Below are positions 35,308 to 46,126 of a stretch of 64,000 nucleotides of DNA, in pieces. The notes under the pieces are model-generated. The model had not been told where the DNA came from. It was given only the letters and a program-made list of their open reading frames with translations, and did no database searches. Source of the DNA: Drechslera avenae (taxonomy: Eukaryota > Ascomycota > Dothideomycetes > Pleosporales > Pleosporaceae); contig JAXRVH010000002.1 in NCBI GenBank assembly GCA_034640345.1, positions 496,001 through 560,000 of the forward strand, in the 5' to 3' direction. Each line of letters begins with the position of its first letter. Within the stretch, counting starts at the first letter, position 1. Position numbers and translations under genes: made by a program.

Positions 35308-36348
35308 GGCGACGGAGATTAAACGACTGTCAGCTCACAGGATTTTGAATTTAAAGGGTGCGGCACGGTGTGAAGAAACCAGCCTCGGTTGCAGACGACG
35401 AGCCTTTTGTAGCTTCTACCAGAGCCTTGGGGCATCTGGTGGCGAGTAATGAACTACCCTAAAGACAAAATGGCCGTCATACAGATATCGCTTTTGTACC
35501 CATAGACGCACAGCGATTGATGTAGACATGATCTTCTGCAATCTTCTGCAATGCTTGTATGCGGAAGACACATTAACTGTCCAATCGCGGGGTATACAGA
35601 TCGTTACCTCGCTGGGTAGCAAGAGATGAAGGATGCGAGCCGATATACCCAGAAGCTGTAAACAACGTAGTATCTGGACAAGACGAAAGACGACATGCAT
35701 TAATCTACCCAGATGGTCTGACCTGGATGCTTCGCTGCTTGATGGAGGATCCTGTTCCTGGCTCCCTCTAGATCATGAACCACAGCGCTGAATTGTTCGC
35801 GCACAGCGCAGTAATTTTAGATGCGACTTACAAAAATCCTTATTGTGAGGATATATTTAGTTCAAGAGAGTCAAGGCAGTAGGTATGAACAAGCTGACGC
35901 GACGGAGGTGAAAGGAGCTAGAGTTAAGGTAAGGGCTAGGTTAGCTTATATAATACCTAACCCTAACCTAATCTCTACCTATTTACTAGCGTAATTGTGC
36001 GTATAGATATAGTAGTGACTCTACAAAAGCGCTCCCTATAAGGCGTAAAGGCCTAAGATTAACAATAGTTCTTATATATTACTCTTTGGTCCTCAATTCT
36101 AATAATCTGTCAATGGAGCGCATGTATACTTGACATCACTAGTGGCTTACTTTGCGTTTTAGCGCTTGTGAGACTATATTTAGAGAGTGATATACTTGTA
36201 GGAAGTGCTGACAACGTCACGAATTGCTGTAGTGACTTGACTATCTATGTTTACGAAACATGTGCTGCAGAATTGAAGTGCATGCCCAGCATAGTAGTTC
36301 CGGTTCTTCCTATCCCTACGCTGCTGTAGCGTATATCGCACCGAACCA
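35308..36348. other. TA-rich degenerate DNA
   Basis: Base composition shifts to TA-rich from about 35820, with many TpA steps and short CTAACC-like motifs (35955-35970). Consistent with RIP-mutated repeat remnants. No gene seen. Confidence 0.55.
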
Positions 36349-36645
36349 TCACGTGGTGGTGCATGATCCACAATTGGGATAACTAAGTTGCTTGTTATTG
36401 GTCGTACAAAAGATACATCCCTGTCCTTTACAATCTTCCCAATTTGAACCGCGCAGGTTGGCATCGCACTCTATCTGGAAGCAGACAGCGCATATTAGTA
36501 CACCGTATCGGTAACGAAGCAGGGAGAAACTGACGATGAACGTTCCGGCACTGTTACAAGTCCGAGTCTTTGGCACAGTGCATTCAGCTTGAATGACCCC
36601 GATCAGAGGCGCAAGAAGTAGGAGAAACCGGAAGGCAGGAGACAT
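36349..36645 (-). CDS. small secreted cysteine-rich protein, 2 exons
   Basis: Exon 1 is 36535-36645 and exon 2 is 36349-36474. The 60-nt in-frame intron has GTCAGT, TACTAAT and TTCCAG. The spliced product is 78 residues. A clear signal peptide (MSPAFRFLLLLAPLIGVIQA) is followed by a mature chain of about 58 residues with eight cysteines, enough for four disulfides: the pattern includes ECTVPKTRTC, CKGQGCIFC and NCGSC. No known fold was recognised. Size, cysteine density, secretion signal and position beside TA-rich degenerate DNA are typical of fungal effector candidates, but function is inferred only. A TATATAAA box lies about 96 bases upstream. Unspliced reading also stays open and would insert 20 residues. 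Confidence 0.78.
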   Translation of the reverse strand: MSPAFRFLLLLAPLIGVIQAECTVPKTRTCNSAGTFIVSFSLLRYRYGVLICAVCFQIECDANLRGSNWEDCKGQGCIFCTTNNKQLSYPNCGSCTTT

Positions 36646-38486
36646 CTTCTGAACGTTCGACTTGTGATGGTGATGGAGTTTACTGTGTCTTGTTTGGGTG
36701 GTAGATAAGGTCTGCAGAGATAGTGGGCGGCTACATTGCTTTTATATACGTCGCGATCACTAGCCATGTTTCCCGCTCTCCAAACTGCGTCCTTGAAATG
36801 GATTCAACGGTTATTTAGACGGTCACGCTAAAAGGCGTTCCGATGACATCCGGCACCATGGGACCCTTGCTGAAACATGCAGACTTAGCTATAAGGTCTG
36901 TGGCATCTAGTCGGGCAAGCTGGGCTCTAGATTGGCAAAAGAGTAGTGAATGGGTTCATGCTTAGTACGTATTGTGTGTGAACTTGAACTCTAAAGCTAC
37001 TGCTCCGTCCTTTTTGCGAGCGATGACATATGGGCCGCTTCGTGATACCAAGAGCGCGGTTGGGACAGGCATGCACGGATAGCCACGTATATGGAAAATA
37101 CGGTGAACGTGCTGAATATTGGTGAGACTGACGTCCAGGTCCTCGGAAAAGCTTGGACACGGCTTTCCTGAGCTGGCATGTAGTAGCGTTAGTGCGTAGC
37201 TGGAACAGACGTTAAGCGTCCAAACATGGCTCTTCTCTTGCGCATGCCATCAACACATGGCATACTCGTAAAATTCTCGCGAGAGGAGATGCCAAAGATA
37301 GGAAAGGCTGCTGGCGTTGTGCGATCACTACTATGATGCATCTCATCTTCTTTGAGCTGCAGGCGAAGACTTAGGAACGATCAATTTGATCAGCGGTTTG
37401 ATTCGCGAACGTGCCACACTGCGCTCCATGACACTGTATACGTCACCCATCTTACGCTCCAGTTCCAGTTCAGTTCAGTTCAGTTTAGCTAATCTAGAAA
37501 CGGTAAACTAAGTAACCTCTAGCTTGAAATACACTAGTTTAGCTGCGCAGCCAGAAGTTTCAGTTTCTTGGCGTTGTTACTAGAGATTAAACTCTAACTA
37601 GTACTTGTCTTATCTCTACCTTATCTCTATCCTTATCTAAATAAGTTCTAATCTATTGTGGTGGAGCGAATAGGGATATGGGAATTAGGCACAGGAGACA
37701 GGCCGAAGGGCACTCAGATAGGTGAGGTGAACAGGGTATTGTAACGAAGGGTCGCGACGAACATCACTTAGATAATAACTAACACACATAAAATTAATAC
37801 TATCTCTAATACTGCATTAAGCACCTATTTCTGTAGGTAAAACAATCTACTACAATATATCTATTGTTTTACAAGTGATATCGATGCTCAACAGCAGATC
37901 TTCACAACGCGGTATTGTACTAACAGCAATATAAGAAAGCAGTTAAGGCGCTATCCCAGCACCTTCTACTCAGTTGAATGCGGTATTGACTTAGTGAATG
38001 TACTTATTATTACTATAAGGCTCTTAATCTTCCCTATGTCTTATATCTACTGTAAAGAGTTTTAATATTTATTATTCTTTATATAGCTTTTGCTACTCTA
38101 CTAGTAGATAATATTAAATAATAAAAATAGTATTTAGTTCGAAGCATTGGGACATAAGTATGTGTGTTTGCCTGTCTTGACTGACTTGCTATACACCAAG
38201 GCCCGTCTACAGCACGTGAGGTCCGCCTTCCTCGGATACATTGTGTCATATGACAATAATCGTTCTGTTTGATTCCCAATTGTTTTCTATCAACCCTGTT
38301 TTCAACTACGCCCAGTAGCATCATCTGGACCTTTTCTCTGCCCTTCCTCAAACGTTCTTCCCATTCAGGTAATACGCCGTCACCCGCGGAGCAACAATAA
38401 CAAAGGGCGGCCCTTCAAGCATCCAACGACATTAGCGGAAAACACTAATGGATCTACCGTTGAATTAGTGCGATGTGACTGGTGCA
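36646..38486. other. TA-rich region, no intact gene
   Basis: Strongly TA-rich from about 37470 to 38160, with a CAGTT pentamer repeat at about 37466-37485. No open frame of interest. Confidence 0.55.
36741..36748 (-). promoter_or_regulatory. TATA box of the small secreted protein gene
   Basis: TATATAAA on the minus strand, about 96 bases before the ATG at 36645. Confidence 0.5.
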
Positions 38487-39580
38487 TTAACGCGCATCAA
38501 AGGGCACCCTTACTCCAAGTGTTAGTAGACGAGAAGGATTCTTAAAACATTCCATTGTGTGGACCGCATCATTACCAGCGTTGTGGGGATCCCCAATGAA
38601 GGGAACCCCAAGATCGCTACCGATGACGACCAGTTTCCTTGATTGATAAGAACCGCGAAGTGATCGGTCAAGTATTGAGATGTCGATCATTGGGATGTCG
38701 GAGAAATCAATGTCATTAGAGAACAAACCTAGCTCCTTCAACTGCTTAGCTCTCCCTTTAATCCACCTAACGTCGCTTTGCAGGGTATGTCCAACAATAA
38801 CCCCGTTCCTAGTAGTCCGCGCGCAATCTAGGATCTTGTGGATGAGGTCGAGGATCTCTGTTTCCTTGCTGTACGTTGGGGTTCCGTAGGCGAATGCGTT
38901 AGCGTTAGTAGGGCACTATTTGTTGACGATATGCTCTGTTCCTAGCGCAACTAACTGTAGTGGCACCTGTATTATTGTTGCGATTTGCCTTTTGCTCTCT
39001 CCTGTAGCTGCCGAATTATCAGTAGCTACTATATTAAGGCTGACTTGAAGAAGGCGAAGCGATCTACGGGCCTTGTTCTCTTCTACGTCTAGCGCCACAA
39101 AAAACGTGTTTGGACAGCCTATAATGCGTTTGAGGATAGCTGTGGCTTTCCTCTTGTGCATATAGGCCTCTTTGATAATCTTAGCTTGTCGCTTTGTTAA
39201 GTTAAGGCTGCAAAGGCATATCTTTTTGGAGGTGGGCCTTTAGGAAGCTTAACAAAGTCGATGTTAATAAGGCAATTGCTAGTCTCGCTTAGGGTAGTAT
39301 CTGTTTTACTAGGAGTCGTCTCTGTATCGCTTTCTGATAATGAGCTTAAGTTGTTGCTTATCTCGCTATCACTAGCAACTGTTAGCTATATATACCTGTG
39401 TATGCTAAATAGTAGAGATATACCTAGTTTCTTAAGCCCTACTTAATATGCGTTTTGCTTGGACTTCTTGATTGAAGTTCTGGCAGCTACGCCTGTAGCG
39501 GATACCTCTGAACATACTAGCTGTAATGTTACGTCTGCTTAAAACAAGGCGATATAATTGTTGTACTAGACATTCTTGAT
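38487..39580 (-). pseudogene. third DEDDh-fold (Gfd2-like) gene, heavily mutated
   Basis: Minus-strand relic of an RNase H-like gene. The fold's motifs survive: FVALDVEE (Asp-x-Glu), VIVGHTLQSDVRWI, and PHNAGNDAVHTME (His and Asp), in the same order as in the gene at 21317-22330. Lesions read from the sequence are in-frame TAA/TAG codons at about 39540, 39445 and 39388, a 5-bp tandem duplication (GTTAA GTTAA, 39196-39205) that shifts the frame inside what would be FAALTKRQAK, and a TAG at 38916-38918 between EHIVNK and CPTNANAF. The Ser/Thr/Glu-rich upstream part still looks coding. TAA/TAG stops in TA-rich DNA fit RIP. It is not a recent copy of either intact paralogue, because sequence between motifs differs greatly. 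Confidence 0.65.
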
Positions 39581-40002
39581 AGCTTTTATAGCTAGACTAC
39601 GCTGTATGAGATGCGCGTAGGTAGAAATGCTATCTGGCTTACCGTCTAGAGAAGTGAAGATGTTGAAGAGTAGCTTGTTTAGAGTAAGACAATCTATGTT
39701 AGAGGATAGATAGATGAACGTAATAGTGAGAGAAGGTAACATGTAAGGGTATAACGAGTAAAGGCACCTAGTTCGAAGGGATTTTATGCTTGGTGGAGGT
39801 GGGGATTGGTTGGGTCTCGGTTAGGGAGAAACACCCCTGATCTGTTTCTTGACTGTAGTTATTTGACGCATGTGTGTATCATGAACATGAGCTTGCATAA
39901 CCACCGCCTTGTCAGATTCTTTTTCGCTAACATTTTTTTCATTGACATATTGGGAATTAAATTTGACTGATGCCTAAATCCAAGCAGACCGCATCTAGTT
40001 AA
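39581..40002. other. TA-rich, no gene seen
   Basis: Degenerate sequence upstream of the DEDDh relic. Confidence 0.4.
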
Positions 40003-40540
40003 TCAGTCTTTTTCCAATGTAATTACCCTAAGATTGTGCGCAATGTCACCTAAGGGTAACATAGGAGTATAAATTCCAACTCCAACAGAGATCGCACTAA
40101 TAGTACTTGCATTATGCATAGTAGGATCTTTGTTTCTTTGTTCCAGCATATCGGAAATGGATCCATCCAAGTCGTTGACTGTTCCTACGCTATTACTCTG
40201 TCGCGCATCATGTACCCTGCTCTCAAATAGCTCTAGCTTCCTTCGACAGCTAAGGATCTGATTGTACGTCAGAAAATGCAGGGCCAATTAATCAATGCCG
40301 CGTAATCTGATCACTGTTCATCATAGGAAAGACTTTGCTGAATAGCATTTGGGAAGCGTATGTTAACCAAAAATAAGACGCATGAGTGACGAAGTGCAGG
40401 CGCTCATGCATGCCTTGACTATGGAGTTGCTCAAAACGCGCGGTTAAATCTTTCAACAGTTCCGAAAAAGCACTGTTGAGGATATCCCTTAGGTGCAAGG
40501 ATATTCTGAGCTGGCCATTGATTAACTGACTCTGGGGACA
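40003..40540 (-). pseudogene. unidentified gene relic
   Basis: Two minus-strand frames (40003-40287 and 40292-40498, different phases) have coding-like composition, for example LRDILNSAFSELLKDLTARF and SISDMLEQRN. They may be exons or frameshifted parts of one old gene. I do not recognise the family. The relic ends directly before the PKS coding sequence on the opposite strand. Confidence 0.3.
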
Positions 40541-40579
40541 TCTTCGCTATGTATATTTGTCTCATCTTCTAAACTGTCC

Positions 40580-43500
40580 TATTACGATGTAGCCATAGTG
40601 GGCCTCTCTTGTCGCACCGCTGGAGGTATCAACACCCCGGAAAAGCTTTGGGACTTCCTATTGGATAAGAAACACGCATCCGGCGACATTCCAGCGCATC
40701 GGTGGGAGCCCTGGCGACACCGCGATTCTCGCAATGCAAAGATACTTGACAACGTTATTCGCAAAGGCTACTTTTTGGACAATCTCGACGAATTCGATGC
40801 TGCCTTCTTCGGTATCTCGCCAAAGGAAGCCGAGCTTATGGATCCGCACCAAAGACTGGCTTTAGAACTCACCTGGGAAGCTCTGGAGAACTCAGGCATC
40901 GATCCAAGCAAGCTGGCTGGAAGCGATACCGCTGTATATATGGGAGTCGACTCAGATGACTACTCAAGGATGTTGATGGAGGACTTGCCGGCCATCGAGG
41001 CGTGGAGCGGGATTGGCACTGCTGCACACGGCATCCCCAACAGAATCTCATACTATCTTGACCTACAAGGGCCCAGTATCGCAGTTGATGCAGCATGCGC
41101 AAGCGCACTGGTTGCTATCCACCTTGGTCGCCAGGTTATCGTATTAGGAGAGAGCACCGTGGCCCTCTGCGGGGGTGTAAATGTCATCTGTGCCCCTGGA
41201 TTAACGCAAATTCTCCAAAAAGCTGGTGCATTAACAGCACAAGGAGTTTGTCGGTCTTTCGATGATTCCGCGAATGGTTACGAACGTGGCGAGGGCGGCG
41301 CAGTCATCGTGCTCAAACGGCTCAGAACTGCGTTGGAAGACAATGATAACATACTCGCTGTTCTGAAAAGTTCTGCTTCCGCTCAAGATGGAAGAACAAA
41401 TGGTATCATGGCGCCAAATTCGGCAGCGCAGGCTCTCGTAGCAGGGCAAGCGCTGTCTCGCGCTGGGAATCTTGACCCACATACTGTCGATTACGTTGAG
41501 GCACATGCGACTTCAACAGCGCTTGGCGACACAACCGAAGTCTGTGCGATTTCTCAGGTTTACGGAATTGGTCGATCATCGGATGCCCCTTGTTATATTG
41601 GGTCTATCATGCCAAACGTCGGTCACTTGGAAGCTGCGGCTGGCGCCATTGGCTTCGTCAAGACAGTCCTTAGTGTTCAGAAAGGTGTGATCGCACCACA
41701 AGCACTACTGGAGAATCTTAACTCCAAAATTGACTGGGCAACTAGCGGGCTTGAAGTCGTCCGAGAAACGACAGCATGGCCAAGGCGTGAACTAAGAAGT
41801 GGGGCAATATGCTGTTACGGTTATGGAGGTTCTGTCTGCCATGCTATTATCGAACAAGCACCACCAAAACCGACATCCATAGCCTATACTGGTGGAAATG
41901 TATCAGTTATACTAACCTTTTCGGCTAAGCAGAAGAAGTGTCTGCCTGCTTACGCAGCCTCTTTGGCACACTGGCTGTCAGCAAAGGGCGCTTCTGAGGA
42001 CATGACATCTATAGCGCGCATTTTGACTCAGCGCCGCATAGCTCACGACTATAGAGCATCATTCGTTGTTTCAAATCGCCAAGACGCTATTCGGGGCTTG
42101 AGAAACTTTGCTGAGGGCCGCGAAGATCAACACACGACCACCAATCGCGTCTTTACGAGCACTGCTCAGAAGGGGGTTGTTTGGACGTTTTCAGGTCATG
42201 GCTCTCAGTGGCCAGAGATGGGCAAAGAACTTCTTCTCAATCGCGTTTTCCGGACTGCAATATCCGACTTGGATACTGTTTTCCAAAGGGAGGCAAATTT
42301 CTCCAGCGTTGAAGCGTTGGAAAAGGGCAAGCTTGACAGCTCGGCTGAAGTACAGATGTTGACGTATGCAATGCAGATTGGTTTGACTTTGGTCCTCAAG
42401 GGGCACGGTATTACACCGCAGGCTGTCGTTGGACACTCCGTAGGCGAGATAGCGGCAGCTGTTGTTGCTGGCTGCCTTACTGTGGAGGAGGGCGCCATCA
42501 TCGTTTCGAGGCGATCAAAGCTCTATACACACATCCAGGGCCAAGGTGCTATGGCACTAGTATCTCTACCTTTCAAAGAGGTAGCTGCTCAGCTTGGCCA
42601 GAGAAATGATGTCGTCGCCGCGGTCAAATCCTCGCCATTGACATGCGTAGTGAGCGGTACTCTAGGGGCTATTGGTGAATACCTGAGTCTATTAAACGAG
42701 AAAGGCATCAAGAGTTGGAGAGTGAAGACTGATATCGCATTCCACTCGCCGATGCTAAAAGGGCTCGTTGCTGCTCTAAAGGATAGCTTGGGATCGGATA
42801 TTCGTCCTCGATCTGCTATCATACCAATATATTCCACCTCCGACCCAGATCCAAGAACAAGTTCGTTACGTGGCGTAGAATACTGGATATGCAACATGAT
42901 AGCACCAGTTTACCTCACCGATGCAGTGGAAGCCGCTGTTGAGGATGGGTTTCGTGTCTTCCTCGAAGTTTCCACGCATCCTATCGTTTCGCATTCCATC
43001 TATGAGACTTTAGAGGTGCAGGCAATTGATGAGCGCGCTAGCTTCGGTATCATGTCTCGTGGCAGTTCTCCCAATCGTACTATATTTGAGGCGATCTCAG
43101 AGCTTCATACGTTGGGCGCACATGTCGACTTTGGAGCTCAGCTCGGAGACGGGCCGTGGTCGACCAAACTACCAAATACGCCTTGGTTCCACAAGCCATA
43201 TTGGAAGGTTCCTTTCAGTGGAGCAGACTCTTTAACTCGGCAGCATGACGTTGACAAGCACACCTTGCTTGGCAATCTCGTCGAAATTGCAGAAAGCGAC
43301 ACCAAAGTGTGGGCTACAACTTTGGATGAGACGACCAAGCCCTATCCATTGACACATGTACTTGGAGGTGTAGAGATCATACCTGCTGCTGTGTATTGCA
43401 ACACTATCCGCGACGCAGCGGGCGCAAAACACATTAGTAATCTCGAGCTTCGTGTGCCTATACCCATAACGGCTGAAAAGCGCGAGGTACAAGTCATTTT

Positions 43501-45820
43501 GAAGGGCGAAAAGATTCGGATATCATCACGTCTCATGTCTTTGAGTAGGGACGGTGAAAGTGGCGAGCGAAGCCACCAATGGGTCGAGCACTGTAAAGCG
43601 ACGTTCTCAACATCGGATATGGCTTCACGTCAAGAGGTATTCTCCGTTTCTCAGATCAAAGCAAGAATTGGCACGCAACTCGCGAACAACTTTGCGCTCA
43701 ACTATCTCAAAAGCATTGGCGTATCTGGGATAGCGTATCCATGGACCGTTCAGGAGCACTTTGGGAATGAAAAAGAGATGCTCGTGAAAACCAACATGGA
43801 CATTGGTTCGGAATCTTTACCGTGGAATCCAGGAAGCTGGGCCCCTTTCATCGATGCAGCTATCTCGGTTGGCTCATCTATCTTGTTCGGTGCAGTCACC
43901 ATGCGGATAGTCAGTGGCATTAACGAGGTCATTTTCATCTCTAACGATGCACCGCCAAATATGGGGTACTTGTTTGTTGAGCACAAGTCTCTTGGTGAGA
44001 CTTTACGAGCAGATATCAAAATTCTTGCCGAAGATGGGACGTGCTTGTGCCAGCTCAAGGGCATGAAGTTCTCGGAGATCGATGGAATCAACATGAAAAG
44101 TCCAGGGATAGAATCTCTTCTCTATCGGATGGCCTGGGTTCCTGCGTCTTTCTCAGAGACTCCATTGCCCTTGAAAAACGCAGTAGTAATCTCAGCTAAG
44201 AGTTCAACTTCAAAGACCTACGTCAAAGACCTGAAACCCCTGACTCATCGAGTTACTTCGTTGTCTTCTTACAAGGAATTGAAAGACTACAGCGTAGTGG
44301 GTATCTTGGCACAGAGCGACGCGGTGGTGATCTACGTCCCTGGAGCTGAGAAGAAAGGAGGCGTGGCCAGGAGAGCGCATGCTTTCGTCTGGGAAGCGGC
44401 CAGTATATTATCTGTTCTATCTAAAATTCGCAGCAATCCGAAGCTGTTCATCATTTTAGACAGCGCTTACAAAGGCCAATGTCTTGATCGAGCAGCGCAA
44501 TACTCTCTTTACGGCTTCTCGCGCGTAGCTGCGTCAGAGTACCCGGATACCTGGGGTGGTTTGATCGACAACGAAGGAACAGCCCTTCCTCTGTCTTCAA
44601 TTAGGTATTTGCGCATGCAAAGCGTTGTTCGCGTGCAGGATGGCGTCCCACAAGTAGCACGACTGAGACCATTTTGTGCGAACGAAAAAGCCACCACCAG
44701 TTCAGGAAGAAGTCTTCTACCCCAACCCCACGGAACATACCTAGTCACTGGTGGCTTTGGGGATCTGGGTCTTGAGGTACTCCAGTTCCTGGTCGAAAGC
44801 GGTGCGCGGAGGATCGTTATAGTATCGCGTCGTACCCTCCCACCTCGAAAAGAGTGGCCTTCCGTCTCTGGACCAATGGCTACAATCATTGAACGGATCA
44901 AAAGTCTGGAAGATCGTGGCGCAACTATACATGCCCTTGCCCTCGATATCGGTATTCCAGGCATATCGGCCAAATTGACAGGCGCAGTCGAGCGGCTGTC
45001 GCTCCCTCCAGTGCTGGGCATTGTTCATGCTGCCGCTGTATCTGGGTATGGCTACATCAAAGACATGAGTTCTAACGCCTACGCTAGCGTCATGGCTCCA
45101 AAGATTACAGGGGCTCTGAACCTACATGAAGCTTTCCCTCCACGAACTCTTGGCTTCTTCATACTCTTCTCGTCAATCGGCCAGCTCATCGGGACGCCAG
45201 GACAGTCTGCTTATGCCGCATCGAATGCCTTTCTCGACGGCTTAGCCATCCATCGACGCGCACAGGGCTGTGATACTGTCGCTATCCAATGGACGGCATG
45301 GCGAGCGATGGGCCTGGCATCGAACACAACTCTCATCGATCCCGAATTGTACATTGCAGGCGTCGCAGACATAACGGCAGAAGAGGGTTTCCAGGCTTGG
45401 CAACACCTCTCAACTATTGACACCGACCATGCCGTTGTAACCAGGCTGAGAATTCTCGAGGCTGACGAGCCAATGCCGTGCGAACTTGTAGCTGATGTTG
45501 TGAAACGTCGGGCTGCCAAATCTTCATTAGGTCCGCCTTCATCAGTTGAAGCAGTGAAATCTTTGACGGGTTCCGAGTTAAAACTTCATCTTGAGGTAAA
45601 AATCCGCAATTGCCTTGCCGCGATCTTGCATCTTGACGTGGAGGAGATTGACAGCCAAGTAGCTGTCTCAGAGCTGGGCGTTGATTCCATCATGAACTTC
45701 GCGTTGCGTCGGAGACTGCAGGAAACATTGCTCGTTGCTGTTCCACCGACCCTGACGTGGAGCCATCCGACAGTTGAACATCTAGTGGAGTGGTTTTATC
45801 TTCAGTTGGGAAACACGTAG
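40580..45820 (+). CDS. partially reducing type I PKS (6-MSAS/mellein-synthase type), 5' end unresolved
   Basis: One uninterrupted exon of more than 1,740 codons. Counting from the GTG at 40598: ketosynthase with active-site DAACAS (Cys167), acyltransferase GHSVGE (Ser614), DH/thioester-hydrolase-like domain with HVLGGVEIIP (His920), ketoreductase VTGGFGDLG (about 1385) with catalytic SAYAASN (Tyr1539), and a C-terminal carrier protein GVDSIM (Ser1697). There is no methyltransferase, enoyl reductase or thioesterase. This order and length match fungal 6-methylsalicylic acid and mellein synthases, so a small aromatic product is expected; which one cannot be told. Conserved sequence begins at YYDVAIVGLSC (40580), but no in-frame ATG exists after the TAA at 40523, so an upstream exon must supply the start or the gene is 5'-truncated. 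It stands between TA-rich DNA and unrelated genes, with no intact tailoring enzyme beside it. Confidence 0.88.
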   Translation, partial: YYDVAIVGLSCRTAGGINTPEKLWDFLLDKKHASGDIPAHRWEPWRHRDSRNAKILDNVIRKGYFLDNLDEFDAAFFGISPKEAELMDPHQRLALELTWEALENSGIDPSKLAGSDTAVYMGVDSDDYSRMLMEDLPAIEAWSGIGTAAHGIPNRISYYLDLQGPSIAVDAACASALVAIHLGRQVIVLGESTVALCGGVNVICAPGLTQILQKAGALTAQGVCRSFDDSANGYERGEGGAVIVLKRLRTALEDNDNILAVLKSSASAQDGRTNGIMAPNSAAQALVAGQALSRAGNLDPHTVDYVEAHATSTALGDTTEVCAISQVYGIGRSSDAPCYIGSIMPNVGHLEAAAGAIGFVKTVLSVQKGVIAPQALLENLNSKIDWATSGLEVVRETTAWPRRELRSGAICCYGYGGSVCHAIIEQAPPKPTSIAYTGGNVSVILTFSAKQKKCLPAYAASLAHWLSAKGASEDMTSIARILTQRRIAHDYRASFVVSNRQDAIRGLRNFAEGREDQHTTTNRVFTSTAQKGVVWTFSGHGSQWPEMGKELLLNRVFRTAISDLDTVFQREANFSSVEALEKGKLDSSAEVQMLTYAMQIGLTLVLKGHGITPQAVVGHSVGEIAAAVVAGCLTVEEGAIIVSRRSKLYTHIQGQGAMALVSLPFKEVAAQLGQRNDVVAAVKSSPLTCVVSGTLGAIGEYLSLLNEKGIKSWRVKTDIAFHSPMLKGLVAALKDSLGSDIRPRSAIIPIYSTSDPDPRTSSLRGVEYWICNMIAPVYLTDAVEAAVEDGFRVFLEVSTHPIVSHSIYETLEVQAIDERASFGIMSRGSSPNRTIFEAISELHTLGAHVDFGAQLGDGPWSTKLPNTPWFHKPYWKVPFSGADSLTRQHDVDKHTLLGNLVEIAESDTKVWATTLDETTKPYPLTHVLGGVEIIPAAVYCNTIRDAAGAKHISNLELRVPIPITAEKREVQVILKGEKIRISSRLMSLSRDGESGERSHQWVEHCKATFSTSDMASRQEVFSVSQIKARIGTQLANNFALNYLKSIGVSGIAYPWTVQEHFGNEKEMLVKTNMDIGSESLPWNPGSWAPFIDAAISVGSSILFGAVTMRIVSGINEVIFISNDAPPNMGYLFVEHKSLGETLRADIKILAEDGTCLCQLKGMKFSEIDGINMKSPGIESLLYRMAWVPASFSETPLPLKNAVVISAKSSTSKTYVKDLKPLTHRVTSLSSYKELKDYSVVGILAQSDAVVIYVPGAEKKGGVARRAHAFVWEAASILSVLSKIRSNPKLFIILDSAYKGQCLDRAAQYSLYGFSRVAASEYPDTWGGLIDNEGTALPLSSIRYLRMQSVVRVQDGVPQVARLRPFCANEKATTSSGRSLLPQPHGTYLVTGGFGDLGLEVLQFLVESGARRIVIVSRRTLPPRKEWPSVSGPMATIIERIKSLEDRGATIHALALDIGIPGISAKLTGAVERLSLPPVLGIVHAAAVSGYGYIKDMSSNAYASVMAPKITGALNLHEAFPPRTLGFFILFSSIGQLIGTPGQSAYAASNAFLDGLAIHRRAQGCDTVAIQWTAWRAMGLASNTTLIDPELYIAGVADITAEEGFQAWQHLSTIDTDHAVVTRLRILEADEPMPCELVADVVKRRAAKSSLGPPSSVEAVKSLTGSELKLHLEVKIRNCLAAILHLDVEEIDSQVAVSELGVDSIMNFALRRRLQETLLVAVPPTLTWSHPTVEHLVEWFYLQLGNT

Positions 45821-46126
45821 GCTCTGTAGTCGAACTATATTTCTGTTTCTTGTTTTAACGTGCGGGACATACCGCTCCTAGATCAATTTGTGGGATACTA
45901 GTGGCCAGCGAAGGAGACTAAAGATGAATCCACAGCCCAGCAACGTTGGGAGCCTATATTTATGTAGACATTTCTACTTGAAAACGCGAAATTTAACTCC
46001 GTGAATGATTGTGTTGCTCACCGAGATGTAAACCCTCCATCAACAACTCCAGACCAAACGTCTTAACCTCCAACTATCGAGCAGTCGCAATAGGCGGGCA
46101 GCGTGATCACAACATAGTCAGTACGT
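45821..46126. other. PKS 3' flank, no gene seen
   Basis: Short intergenic region between convergent genes. Confidence 0.5.

Noticed and set aside
35955..35970. CCTAACCCTAACCTA telomere-like stretch
   Set aside because: Only about two imperfect units within generally TA-rich DNA; not an interstitial telomere array.
33439..45820. A functioning biosynthetic gene cluster around the PKS
   Set aside because: The only neighbouring enzyme gene is broken, and the other neighbours are unrelated or relics.
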